Below the pieces are notes generated by a model. That model did no database searches. It saw only the letters and a program-made list of their open reading frames with translations, and was not told the origin of the DNA. Below, piece after piece: positions 33,705-44,903 of a DNA stretch of 64,000 nucleotides. A program made the translations under genes and the position numbers. Each line of letters starts with the position of its first letter. Within the stretch, counting starts at the first letter, position 1. The stretch lies in NCBI GenBank assembly GCA_014607495.2, contig CP053150.1:6716495-6780494 (forward strand), written 5' to 3'. The DNA is from Carposina sasakii (taxonomy: Eukaryota; Arthropoda; Insecta; Lepidoptera; Carposinidae).

Positions 33705-33845
33705 GACCCGGTGGCTCAGTGGTAAGAGCGCTGGCACGGAATGCAGAGGTCGTGGGTTCGATTCCCACCCGGGTGAGGAATTTTTTCCATTTCTTTATTA
33801 ATAATTTTATAATATAAAATATTTATCACTTCAAATATTCATTAA
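33705..33845 (+). repeat. tRNA-like repeat, monomer, best-preserved head
   Basis: The 71-nt head (33705-33775) has an acceptor-like ACCCGG/CCGGGT stem, a D-arm GCTC...GAGC and a perfect T-arm GTGGG TTCGATT CCCAC, but no proper anticodon stem, so it is not a functional tRNA. The tail GAGGAATTTTTTCCATTTC and TTATTAATAATTTTATAA is the same as at 19 kb and 61 kb. Confidence 0.8.
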
Positions 33846-34279
33846 TATATTGTACTGTCTCATCAAAATAAATTTAGATCAAGATAACAATAATATCACT
33901 AAATCATGTGGGAAATAAATTCCATTTATCATGAAAAGGTTGAAGTAATAGTGATTTCTTTAATATTTTCTAACATGTAGTAATATGAATGTCGTAGTCA
34001 TATTGTAGAACACGCTGTATTATAAAACAGCTAGGCATTTTGAATAGTATGGATTTTAGAGGGACATAATTTGGCTTCTAGCACTTTGCCTGCTTAATAA
34101 ATTAGGTTAGGTTATGTTAACTGTTTAAAAATGTTTTTATTACATATTATTCATAATGCCTAGCCGTTTTGTAATACTGCGTGTTCTACAATATGACTAC
34201 GACAGAACATAGCGAGCTTATTGTTTTTTGTTCACACAAGGAATTTTAGATTTTTGATGAAAAAATAATATTTTTGTTA

Positions 34280-34545
34280 GGGGACGGCCACACAGAACAG
34301 ACGTAAGGCGCCGGCCACACAGAAAAGACGCAGGGCGCGGACCCGTCGCAGTCGCGGCGACTGTTTAATCTACTTTCATACAAAATGTATACAGCCGTCG
34401 CGACGTAAAACATACAGAAAAGACGGAATGCCGACACGACGCTTACTCGTCGGCGCCCGATTGCAAAACATACAGAAAGGGCAGGGCGCGCCGGGCGCGG
34501 GCCTACGCGGGGGCAAGCGGGGGAGCGGAAAGGACACGGAGAGTA
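34280..34545. repeat. GC-rich repeat with CACACAGAAAAGACGC motifs
   Basis: GGCGCCGGCCACACAGAAAA, GACGCAGGGCGCGGACCCG and repeated ACATACAGAAA(A)G motifs. The inverse of GCCGGCCACACAGAAAAGAC recurs at 35788-35816. Open frames across it reflect GC content, not coding. Confidence 0.6.
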
Positions 34546-35689
34546 GGTTCTCACATAGCACAATGTTCCGAAACCCCTAAAATACCTTCAAAGAGATAAT
34601 TTTTAAAATAAACAAAGTAACAACTTAAATAAGTACGTGTTAAGTTGGAAACATAAGGGCAAAGGCACTAGTGATGTGCTGGATCATTTATAATGTAGAT
34701 ATATCCGCCGATATGGATCCAAATACGGGTACGGATCCACACTTTCTTATTGTAGCCGCGTCCATTCTTCGGGGTTAAGTTAGACAACAGAGAATCTTTT
34801 TTCACAGCTACATACATAAGAACTTATCTATTATGTGTATAAAGTAAGTTGTTCTGACTGACTGATTGATTCATCAACGCTGAGGCAAAACTACTGAATC
34901 TAGAAACGTGATATTTAGACCTTGGCTTCCTTTTGCGACGTATAGGTCCACTAAGAAGGGATTTTGACAAATTCAAGTAGGTACATTAAGGCAAAAAGAA
35001 TGGTGTAGTTACAAATGAACTACATAATAATGAATGTTAGTTTAACCGTTATCTATTTTCATTCTTTTTAATATAATTAATGCATTATCGATGTTAAAAC
35101 ATCGATGTTTTATTTCTTAAATCGATGATCATCGAACATTCCTACCATACGTCACCTCATCCGTCGGTCTCTTTGACAAATAACCTCCGTGAATTTGACA
35201 GTCTAGTTTTGTCTAGTCTGCCTTGCATTGTTGCTTTTGTATTTTCTTGGATTATCTGCTTTATTAACGACATTTGAATTTCATAACGGACTCCTGTTTG
35301 TGCTTGTGAAAATAAACTAGCCAATGTTGTAGATAATCACAACTTGAACAGGCAATCGGCCTACTTCTGAAGTCTCACAGTCGATCGCAATAATTTATTG
35401 CAGTTCCCTTATTTGCAATGTAGAGACCTCATATTATTCGCCTCGGAAACATATCAAATTCGCCTAGCGCGTTCATACTACGGGGAACATATGTTTCCAT
35501 GGCAGATATAGAATTGAGGTACTCGTATATTCAAAACCTATGAACACATCTTAATACAATCTAATAGGCAGTGGAGACACTACGTTAATACGAGTAAAAA
35601 TAAAGACCAAACATATATATAGGAAACAATATTATGTTTATATTTTAACAGAAAATAATAATTCCAGCCGATCAGGCATAGTGGAATCT

Positions 35690-35825
35690 AGTGTACGCCG
35701 GCCGTCACGCCCGTTCCTTGTCTTTTCTGTATGTTTTAAAAAGTGGTGACGGCGCCCTGTCTGCAACGGGTCCGCGCCCCGTTCTCGCCCTGCGTCTTTT
35801 CTGTGTGGCCGGCGCTTAAGGGAGG
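35690..35825. repeat. GC-rich inverted partner of 34280-34545
   Basis: GTCTTTTCTGTATGTTTTAA, AACGGGTCCGCGCCCCG and CGCCCTGCGTCTTTTCTGTG are inversions of blocks at 34310-34480; GCCGGCGCTTAAGGG closes it. Confidence 0.6.
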
Positions 35826-35910
35826 TAACAATATATTTTTTTAGTAGTTTCATTTGAACCTACCTATGTACTTTCTAATATTCTAGTACTGTCTAATGAT
35901 TGCGTAACTT

Positions 35911-36083
35911 GTAGAAGCAGAGCAATAGCAATGCGACAGCGATAATCAAGAATGTGTGCGTGCACGAGGCGAGGTGCGGGGGGTGGGAGGATGCCTCGCG
36001 GACGTTCCGCGCATATACACACTCTCAATTTTCGCTGTCGCACTACTTCGGCTGTGCTACTGCAAATTAGATAACGGCCTTGC
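35911..36083. mobile_element. GC-rich MITE, copy A
   Basis: The left end GTAGAAGCAGAGCAATAGCA and GCGACAGCGATAATC and the right end TTTTCGCTGTCGCACTAC and TTCGGCTGTGCTACTGC are inverted repeats of over 40 bp. A related element with the same ends is at 44545-44706. The interior is GC-rich and different between copies. Confidence 0.65.
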
Positions 36084-36286
36084 GAGTTTGCTCAATCAAA
36101 AACATTGTTTTGAATCTCTATTGAGGGATCGCCCACCACCGGGCCCTATACCCTCCGCTGACCCTCGGATCTGCCTACTCATGATCACGAACACAAGACA
36201 CTACAGTCGCAACGAGAAGCCAGATCCAAGCACCTAGCATGCAACCATAAATACATAGCTGCTAATCCGAAAACCAATTAAAATTT

Positions 36287-36331
36287 TAATCGACATATGT
36301 TTCGCCAACACCCGTGGCATCATCAGGATTA
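36287..36331 (-). ncRNA. Hammerhead-ribozyme-like motif in left Penelope copy
   Basis: The minus strand has CTGATGA (36326-36320), a GCC/GGC helix II, GAAA, a 2-bp helix III around ATAT (AC-ATAT-GT), a cleavable C (36292) and a 5-bp helix I (TAATC/GATTA). One extra U lies between the CUGAUGA box and helix II. Minimal hammerheads with short helix III are an established feature of Penelope-like elements. Confidence 0.7.
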
Positions 36332-36611
36332 GTTTTCCATGTTAGTTCTATCTACCGAACCAACTAACTAACAACTAAAACCAATGTTTGCAAATCATTT
36401 TTATACCCTCAATCAACATAAAAAAATAAATGTTAATACCTACATATTAGTTTAGAAATGTAAAATTATTATAGATAAATAATTATTAAAAATATACATT
36501 AGTTATTAATTGTTAAATTATTAGAAGAAAAATAAATTTATAATAATATTAAATATATATAAAAAAGACCATATCAAGGCTGTACGACAAAGTCATTACC
36601 TTTGTCCGATC

Positions 36612-37660
36612 CTATTGACTTTGACATTGACAGATTGCAGCCAAAACTGGGCTAGTGTTTACAAAATCTATTTGATTATTTACCAAATTAATACCTGAAA
36701 ATTTTGCTTTCATAATTTCCAGTTTTTCTAAAATAGACAGACGGATGCCTTTATCTGCAACATGTAGAACTCTTAAATCATTATTATCTGCCAGGGAGTG
36801 GCCCGCCTGGAGTAAATGTTCGGCAAAGTTGGATTTATTAGGATTACCATTTCTAAAAGCTGATATATGTTCCTTGTATCGAACATTAAAACTGCGACCA
36901 GTTTGTCCAATGTAACAAGCATCACATTCATCACACTTCAACTGGTATACACCTGATTTCTTTTTAAGTTCCAACTTTTGTTTTGTGTTAATTAACTTTT
37001 GTAATGAATTATAAGTCCTAAACGCCACAAATATGTCTTCTTTTTTTAATAATTTAGATAATTTTTCTGAAAAACCTCCATAATATGTCAAACTACCAGT
37101 GTATGGTTTTTGAATCTGATCAACTTTAGGGTATAACATTTGTTTAACCAAAATGTTTTCCTTTTTATTGACCAGATTATAAATTAATTGAGGACTGTAC
37201 CCATTAGATCTGGCAATTTGAACAATGGTATTAAATTCTTTATTATAATTGTAATTGTTAAGCGGTAAAGTTACCAGTCTATGTATCATAGACTTATAAG
37301 CCGCTAATTTATGTTGCCATGGGTGGAAAGAATCAACCGGTATTGTGACATCTGTATGGGTAGGTTTCCGGTATACAGCAAAATCATGAAATTTATCTAA
37401 TCTTGATATAGTTAAATCCAAAAAATTTATGCTATTATTAACTTCTTCTTCAATTTTAAATTTAATTTTGGCATGCTTGGTATTAATTTTGTTGACAAAA
37501 ACATGAAACTGTCTCACTGAGCCTGTCCAACACAAGATAACATCATCTACATATCTAAAATAATATTTTATCTTACTATTGTTAACTATAAACTTATTTT
37601 CATACCAATCCATAAAAATTTCTGCAAGAAACGGTGACAACGGAGAACCCATAGCCAAAC
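36612..37660 (-). pseudogene. Penelope-like retroelement protein, 5'-truncated: RT palm plus GIY-YIG endonuclease (left copy, frame intact)
   Basis: Reading down from 37660 the open frame has the RT motif GLAMGSPLSPFLAE, the catalytic motif YFRYVDDVI (YVDD), a thumb region, and a C-terminal GIY-YIG endonuclease: GVYQLKC, CYIGQTGRSF, the conserved Arg in NVRYKEH and Glu in NFAEHLL, with the Cys-rich CDECDAC linker seen in Penelope proteins. It stops at 36612 after CQCQSQ. In intact elements RT copies the RNA and the endonuclease opens the target. Upstream RT motifs are missing, so about half of the roughly 800-residue protein is absent. The frame runs open beyond 37660 to an ATG at 37718, but that part is the inverse of the other arm and not a true start. 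Confidence 0.9.
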
Positions 37661-38684
37661 CACCGTTTCTTGCAGAAATTTTTATGGATTGGTATGAAAA
37701 TAAGTTTATAGTTAACAATAGTAAGATAAAATATTATTTTAGATATGTAGATGATGTTATCTTGTGTTGGACAGGCTCAGTGAGACAGTTTCATGTTTTT
37801 GTCAACAAAATTAATACCAAGCATGCCAAAATTAAATTCAAAATTGAAGAAGAAGTTAATAGTAGCATAAATTTTTTGGATTTAACTATATCAAGATTAG
37901 ATAAATTTCATGATTTTGCTGTATACCGGAAACCTACCCATACAGATGTCACAATACCGGTTGATTCTTTCCACCCATGGCAACATAAATTAGCGGCTTA
38001 TAAGTCTATGATACATAGACTGGTAACTTTACCGCTTAACAATTACAATTATAATAAAGAATTTAATACCATTGTTCAAATTGCCAGATCTAATGGGTAC
38101 AGTCCTCAATTAATTTATAATCTGGTCAATAAAAAGGAAAACATTTTGGTTAAACAAATGTTATACCCTAAAGTTGATCAGATTCAAAAACCATACACTG
38201 GTAGTTTGACATATTATGGAGGTTTTTCAGAAAAATTATCTAAATTATTAAAAAAAGAAGACATATTTGTGGCGTTTAGGACTTATAATTCATTACAAAA
38301 GTTAATTAACACAAAACAAAAGTTGGAACTTAAAAGAAATCAGGTGTATACCAGTTGAAGTGTGATGAATGTGATGCTTGTTACATTGGACAAACTGGTC
38401 GCAGTTTTAATGTTCGATACAAGGAACATATATCAGCTTTTAGAAATGGTAATCCTAATAAATCCAACTTTGCCGAACATTTACTCCAGGCGGGCCACTC
38501 CCTGGCAGATAATAATGATTTAAGAGTTCTACATGTTGCAGATAAAGGCATCCGTCTGTCTATTTTAGAAAAACTGGAAATTATGAAAGCAAAATTTTCA
38601 GGTATTAATTTGGTAAATAATCAAATAGATTTTGTAAACACTAGCCCAGTTTTGGCTGCAATCTGTCAATGTCAAAGTCAATAG
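37661..38684 (+). pseudogene. Penelope-like RT/GIY-YIG protein, 5'-truncated and frameshifted (right copy)
   Basis: This is the mirror copy. It begins at PFLAEIFMDWYENK, 24 bp shorter at the 5' side than the left copy, so the GLAMGSPLS motif is lost; YVDD is kept. Near 38331 it has one A fewer in the run encoding LELKKKSG (CTTAAAAGAAATC against CTTAAAAAGAAATC in the left arm), giving a stop at 38356. The GIY-YIG part continues in the next frame from 38355 to the stop at 38684. Few other differences are visible (for example NSSINF against NNSINF). Confidence 0.9.
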
Positions 38685-38966
38685 GATCGGACAAAGGTAA
38701 TGACTTTGTCGTACAGCCTTGATATGGTCTTTTTTTATATATATTTAATATTATTATAAATTTATTTTTCTTCTAATAATTTAACAATTAATAACTAATG
38801 TATATTTTTAATAATTATTTATCTATAATAATTTTACATTTCTAAACTAATATGTAGGTATTAACATTTATTTTTTTATGTTGATTGAGGGTATAAAAAT
38901 GATTTGCAATACATTGGTTTTAGTTGTTAGTTAGTTGGTTCGGTAGATAGAACTAACATGGAAAAC

Positions 38967-39011
38967 TAATCCTGATGATGCCACGGGTGTTGGCGAAACA
39001 TATGTCGATTA
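38967..39011 (+). ncRNA. Hammerhead-ribozyme-like motif in right Penelope copy
   Basis: Helix I TAATC (38967-38971) pairs with GATTA (39007-39011). The core is CTGATGA (38972-38978), helix II GCC/GGC with a 9-base loop, GAAA (38995-38998), helix III AC/GT with loop ATAT, and the predicted cleavage follows C39006. It is identical in core to the left copy. Confidence 0.7.
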
Positions 39012-39189
39012 AAATTTTAATTGGTTTTCGGATTAGCAGCTATGTATTTATGGTTGCATGCTAGGTGCTTGGATCTGGCTTCTCGTTGCGACTGTAGTGT
39101 CTTGTGTTCGTGATCATGAGTAGGCAGATCCGAGGGTCAGCGGAGGGTATAGGGCCCGGTGGTGGGCGATCCCTCAATAGAGATTTGAA

Positions 39190-40564
39190 CTTCCGAATAG
39201 TGACGCCTGATACAATTCAATATTGTTTTGAATATCTATTTAGATCCAATTTACAAAATAAATTAGATATGCAGCCATCTTGCTTTGCTGACATAAAGAA
39301 AAAGAGAACTTTGGTACAAATGAAGTGGGGCTACAATCCTCATAGTATGACAATAAATCGTAAAGGCAAAAATATTATGTTTCTGTTATGATATTACGTT
39401 GGTTCCGCATCTGTTCTGCGGTTAACCTAAAGCGGCTCTGCGAAAATTTGTCACAATCATAACACCTAAAGGCAGGATTTAAGCCGTAACCATCGCACCA
39501 TGACGTAGACAGATACGAATATATTCTTGAACTTCGCATAGCATAATCGAGCCATAGTTTTGAAACAAATCCACAAATAGAAAACAAATAGTACCTATAT
39601 AGGTACATAGTGCTTCGAGGTAATTTTCATCCTTCGTCAAAAACATGATTCGTATTTGAAAATATCTCTTAACTTTGGAAATAACCCCGTAACCATATTA
39701 GTTTTCCCAAAGCTCCTAAGGCAAACCTAAGATAGTAAAGACTATTGCACAGAACAGTGACGACTTCGGCATAGCTTGTAATTCTTTTTTTTGACATTTA
39801 TTTTTCATATCTAAGGAAAGACATTGATTTTCAATAGCTTCTATCTAATCAAAAATATTTAAGTCCGATGTTAGTCATTAGAAAAGTTCCGGCGGCGGCG
39901 CCTAATTGCACTGAGCACTGAACCTCACGCTTCGGTCGGAAGTCAAAAGATTGCCTGCAAATAGGAGCCATTTCCAATAACAAGCCGGCCGAATCTCTCG
40001 GACAGAACACGTCTAAATGCGATATCTATTGATTATAAAATTTCGATTCAAGCGTTTTGTGCCCTACTCGTCTGTTGAAGATTTGATTTTAAGACCTGTA
40101 CATAACAGTCTTGGAGTTTACCATGAAAGAAGATTATTTTCATTGAGGTAACTCTCCAGAGTTATGCTGCAAATATTATATCAGTTCTACTTTATATTAT
40201 AATAAAATCTAAGAGACAATCAAATATTTTAACAAAATCGTAAGCTGTTAATAAACATCTTAATAAGAATAGTGATAAATTTCTTTTTATTGGTCTTATT
40301 TAAAAAAAATGTGGCATTTTAGCGTACTCCGACTGAAATTCGTACATCTCCATACGAAATATAACGTTATACCTCCGAGTAAAATTATTCCGTGTCTACT
40401 CATAGGATACAAAATTTATACGGAATATTTTTTGAATTTGTGCAAAACGGTGCAGATGCAATTTTAATTCCAATTCTAATTTTGGGCTGTAGCGTATTCT
40501 GAATTAGACAATTCATAGCTATTTGTGACGATGAAAGTACGTAATCACAGTAGGAATAAAATAT
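39190..40564. other. Intron 1 stretch without recognisable features
   Basis: Mixed AT-rich sequence, no repeat pair or coding call. Confidence 0.4.
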
Positions 40565-40845
40565 GTATATTGATAGTTCAGACTCTGGGAGTTTAAAAAA
40601 AACCTGTAATAGTACAGCTGCTTCTCTTCCCGGGCATACTGTACGTCAGTAGAGGGACAAGAGGGTCTTGGTGTATTGTAGGCAATGGATTGACCACCTG
40701 TCACTACTAACCGAACTTGTACTAAATCTCAACTATACCCTCAAAATTGGTCAGAAGTGGCACCATGTGGTTCTATCGGCCCTTGGTGCTCTGCCTAACC
40801 CGTAAGGGATAAAGGCGTGATTATATGTATGTATGTATGTAAATA
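40565..40845 (+). repeat. Retroposon 3' end with GTATGTATG tail, long copy
   Basis: GTACAGCTGCTTCTCTTCCC, TTGACCACCTGTCACTAC, CAGAAGTGGCACCATGTGG and GCGTGATTATATGTATGTAT match 2745-3048 throughout. Confidence 0.85.
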
Positions 40846-41309
40846 ATAAATACTTGAAAATTAGTTGGAAGGCATTAGTAAGCCTCAATATTAATCTTAA
40901 CCCAGTAACATTAATTAAATATTTCACAAAATATCAAATGCCAATAGACAAGGTTACAAAAAGTGTCACTGTAAAAGATGGAGATACCGTCAAACTTGAG
41001 CAAAAAAGTTAATGCGCATTAAGAGTAAAATCGGATATTTCGGAAAGGAGCTCTCAAATACCACAACTGAAAGTAAGACGCTCTTGGATAATGTCCTCTG
41101 GCACTAATTAAAACTTTGGAGGCTGTAGGAAAAAGGGCTGAGAAATATGGCATTTGGTGGATAGCAATGGCACCGTGGTTGTGTTCAAACTCTACAGTTC
41201 CTCTTTAAAATTAGGATATTAAAATGTTTCTTTTACTGTTGAGCATTGTGAAGATCCGCTTTAAAATATTTTTTATTGTGTTTTTTTTTCATCAACGTTT
41301 TCGAATAGA

Positions 41310-41629
41310 TACTACCATATTTACTGTGTGTTTTTGTCATCAACATTTCCGAATACTACACAACTACGCCTTCTTTTATTTATATCTCATGATTATTATC
41401 ATGATTTTTTTTACACTATGGAAACATAACCTGGAAAGTGTCCGATTCCAAGATATTAAGATCCTTTGTTGTAATTTGCGCAATTAAGGCAGCAAAATAA
41501 TTACCTAGCACAATAAAATCAGATTCCAGCTATTTTTTTTTTGGCAAAAACTGACTTTATGTGATGTATAGATATAGGGTATAGAGAACGTACCAATTGT
41601 AAACGGTGGCAACCAAAATACACCCTGTA
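41310..41629 (+). mobile_element. 400-bp TIR MITE, diverged copy
   Basis: GTCATCAACATTTCCGAATA, TATGGAAACATAACCTGGA, ACTGACTTTATGTGATGTAT and the end CAAAATACACCCTGTAT follow the order of 27591-27988, with many changes. Confidence 0.65.
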
Positions 41630-42689
41630 TTTATGAAACTAAAACGATAGAAACTCGGGCATTCTCGTAGGCGGTAAGCTTGTCATTGATAGTTACATCT
41701 GTTTCATTATGGCTATCGGGAACACAGTCGTGTATGTGCCCTTATGTAGGTACGTATGCATGTATGTGTACAGCATGTATGTATATGTATGTGAATCTAA
41801 GAAAACTTTATAAAAAGAACTTATACAAAGAACCTACGGTACTTTTCCTATATGAATTCGTTTTATCGAATTTGGGATTTATACAGAAAGAGCTGAGTAG
41901 GCGTTCGACATAACACTCGCATTATATTGAACGCAATAGGTAGGTTTTTACCGAAGATGTAAAATCAGTTTTAAATGACTTTACCATATTTGACATTCGA
42001 TCAATACTAATAGCAGTAATAGCTCACTAGCAAAAAATCTATTAATTAAAATGTGTTTGCCAGTTTCACTCAGTTACGTCGACAGTTCACGTCGATTCGA
42101 CTCGTTACCATACTACATACTACAGTTACTATACCATATGCGGTATCAGCAGTAACGAGTTCGGTAACGATACGATAGTAACGAGTACTCATGGTCAAAG
42201 TAACGAATACATACGGGTACGCTTTTATTCGTTACTTTACACCTCTAATATCATCGAAAGTGCCATAATAATAACAGTAGGTTAATGTATCCACAAAAAA
42301 TTGGGTGAGTTGACTTTAGGACTTTTAGGAATCATGACAACATTCAGCAAAACTGCAACAAAATAGGCTGGACTAGTGATTAATTCATATTAGATCATTG
42401 CTGAATCAAAGCGGCAATTAGTATTTATATCTTAAGTAGACTTTTTTCCCAAAGGAAACTGGCGTACTCGTATTAATTAGTTCCCTCATCAATCATGCCA
42501 CTCCCTTGAACCCTACGTCATTCACATTGTTACAGACGGGATCTCGAAAATAAAAGTAGGATTTCTCTTTTGCGGAGTTCAAATTGGTCATCGATGTTGC
42601 TAGAATAGTTCGGATCGGATAATTAATGTAAAATTATTGGGTATTATTTATTCCGCAAAATTGGTGCGAAGAACATAGTTAGGTACCTA

Positions 42690-43035
42690 CTCCAAACTAC
42701 CGTCCCTATGAATGTTTAGATTTTAAAACTACGCAACAGAAATTGTATATGGTTTTTTGTATTTTATTAAATAGAGTGATTTAAGGGGAAGGTTTATAAT
42801 ATACTAGTTGACGCCCGCACTCCGTCCGCGTGGACTGCAGATAAAACTATATGTCGAAATTATCTGGGATAGAAATATTTCCCCGGAATAATGAATTATA
42901 GCCTATGTGTTATAATAATATCTAAGTTATATTATTATGAAGTTTTATCAAAATCCATTCAGTAGTTTTTGCGTAAAAGAGCAATAAACATACATACATC
43001 CTCAGAAACATTCGCGTTTATAATATTAGGATAAC
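42690..43035 (+). repeat. Dispersed insect repeat (AAAACTACGCAACAG ... GTTTATAATATTAGGA)
   Basis: AAAACTACGCAACAGAAATT, CTAGTTGACGCCCGCACTCC, GTCCGCGTGGACTGCAG and the end TTCGCGTTTATAATATTAGG. Related copies: 51408-51600, 53905-54168 (minus), and the first part at 52385-52528. Confidence 0.7.
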
Positions 43036-43307
43036 TACCGACCCGCCCGGGCTTTGCGATGCGATTATTAAAATTTCTCCTATATGCAAACGAAGTCATG
43101 GGCTGCGACTAGTTTTGTTTATATTATTAAAACAGCAAGACATGTATGCTAACTTGCGGATAGAATGAAATCCTTAATACGTGTTTGATACAAGTGGCGT
43201 TTAACTCCTTTTTTAATTTTTAGCTCTACTTGGTCGCGCTTATAAATTTCCAGTGGGAGATCTGCTCTTAGGTATCGATATCAGATATAACCATAGAATA
43301 AAATATT

Positions 43308-43440
43308 TGGGAATATATACATATAATCACGCTTTTATCCCTTACGAGGTAGGCAGAGCACCCAGGGCCGATAGAACCACATGGTGCCACTTCTGACCAA
43401 TTTTGAGGGTATAGTTGAGATGTACAAGTTCGGTTATTAG
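43308..43440 (-). repeat. Retroposon 3' end with GTATGTATG tail, minus strand
   Basis: ATATAATCACGCTTTTATCC, CATGGTGCCACTTCTGACC and GTACAAGTTCGGTTA are the inverse of 2921-3048. Confidence 0.8.
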
Positions 43441-44544
43441 AGATTGTATTATTAAAATATCATATTCCAAATTGGGATACAGCTATTTTTGGAATAAAAG
43501 GTTCATGAAAATGTTTATTTTACCACTCAACCAATATTTTTTTAAATTTATTTATCATTATTAGAACGACTGAAGTAGTCATTTACTCTAATTGTATATG
43601 TCACGTTATCAATTTATAAAATAATCAAAGATACAATCCTTAAATATATCATACAATAATGTATTATAATTACAAATAGGCTAGTTGACTGACACTAATT
43701 TGAAATAAATTATAAATTATATTAAGTTAATTATTGTTCTGTGAGAAATAATATTGAAATGATAGTAATTTTTTTTTATTATAAGGTAATAATAAAAGCA
43801 AATTACATACATTTTATTTTAAGCCAACTTCTTGTCTGTATGAACTTAAATAAACAACTATAATATTCCTTATACGATATCATAAATGTCGATGGATGTA
43901 GATATTTATGCAGTGACGTGTTTACAGGTAGACGCGGGGTTTCATAATGAAATCTTTATAAAAAGTGGCACCAGTAAATCTATGTAACGTAATAACTGCA
44001 TTAGATTAGATTTTTAAACTTGAATCTTATATAGGTACCATAAGACTCGACTTTGCTTGTATCAATTTATGACAATAAATGCCCAGCCATACAATTGAGC
44101 AGCTATTTCTCGTGTCTTTTTTGAGCGCTGTCACTTAATCTAGTTATAATTAATCTAAGTATTTATGTGTAATTGCCTACTAATACAAATAGACAGAACT
44201 AATTCGATGAAGATAAAATTCCGATACTGATTGGGGAAGTCGAGCTCATATGCACGTTCGATCACGGAATCTTGAAAAGAAGATCGAAGGTCATTAGCCC
44301 TCATAATAGGTTCCTTTGTGAGGAAGCTTTTTCTGATAAAATAGTGAATAAACTATACTATTTATAAGAGGATAATGAAATAAATAATTGCTTTTATAGA
44401 TACATAAGTGCCTAACTATGTATAGGTATAAAAGCAATTGTTTAACCGGGGGAGGTGCGTTCGGACAAAGGGCATTAATTATAATAAAAGGAAGGTTGAC
44501 CTAATGCGAGTTTGACCTAGGAGAAAGGAGACGTGGGCACGCTT

Positions 44545-44706
44545 AGGGCTATTACCTAATTTGCTGTAGCAGAGCCGAAGCAATGCGATAGCGAAACGGT
44601 GTGTGCGTGCGCGGAACGAGCCCAAGGCGTCCTCCCGCGCCACGCACCTCGCCCTGGGCACACACATTCTCAATTTTCGCTGCTACATTTGCTATTGCTC
44701 TGCTTT
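44545..44706. mobile_element. GC-rich MITE, copy B
   Basis: GGGCTATTACCTAATTTGCT and GTAGCAGAGCCGAAGCAATG at the left match the inverse of copy A's right end (36060-36083 side); the right end TTTTCGCTGCTACATTTGC and TATTGCTCTGC is the inverse of copy A's left end. Confidence 0.65.
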
Positions 44707-44879
44707 TGAAAGTGGCGTAATCAGTGGGTTACAGGGTTCAGATATTCGTTCGCCATATTTGGTACCCACTAAATTTGATATACATTTGCTCAAGAACGTC
44801 TCAATTCCTCTTTCTCTATTGTGTCGCTTAGCTTAGATTGCACTTTTATTTTTAATCTATATTCATGCTAAATGTTCGT

Positions 44880-44903
44880 TTCCTGGTAGATACCTACCAG
44901 GAA
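44880..44903. repeat. 24-bp hairpin
   Basis: TTCCTGGTAG and CTACCAGGAA flank ATAC; perfect 10-bp arms. Confidence 0.8.

Larger units (their letters stand above)
36113..39185. mobile_element. Two Penelope-like elements head to head, forming a 3.07-kb palindrome
   Basis: The left arm (36113-37636, element on the minus strand) and the right arm (37661-39185, plus strand) are near-identical inverted copies about 1.52 kb long, meeting at a 24-bp unique centre (37637-37660). Both are cut at the 5' side inside the reverse transcriptase and both keep the 3' pLTR-like end with a hammerhead motif. Outer limits are set by loss of symmetry beyond AATCTCTATTGAGGG. Penelope-like elements are known for inverted, 5'-truncated partial copies and pseudo-LTRs. 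Confidence 0.9.

Noticed and set aside
33705..33775. A functional tRNA gene
   Set aside because: T-arm, D-arm and most of the acceptor stem pair, but the anticodon arm does not; several mutated copies with a shared AT tail exist in the window. It is a tRNA-derived repeat.
34246..34563. A 105-residue minus-strand protein
   Set aside because: Open frame due to GC-rich repeat sequence; low-complexity Cys/Arg/Pro text, no start context, and part of an inverted repeat family.
37579..37718. N-terminal extension of the Penelope proteins from the ATGs at 37718 and 37579
   Set aside because: The sequence before the RT motif is the inverse of the other copy read through the palindrome centre, not Penelope coding sequence.
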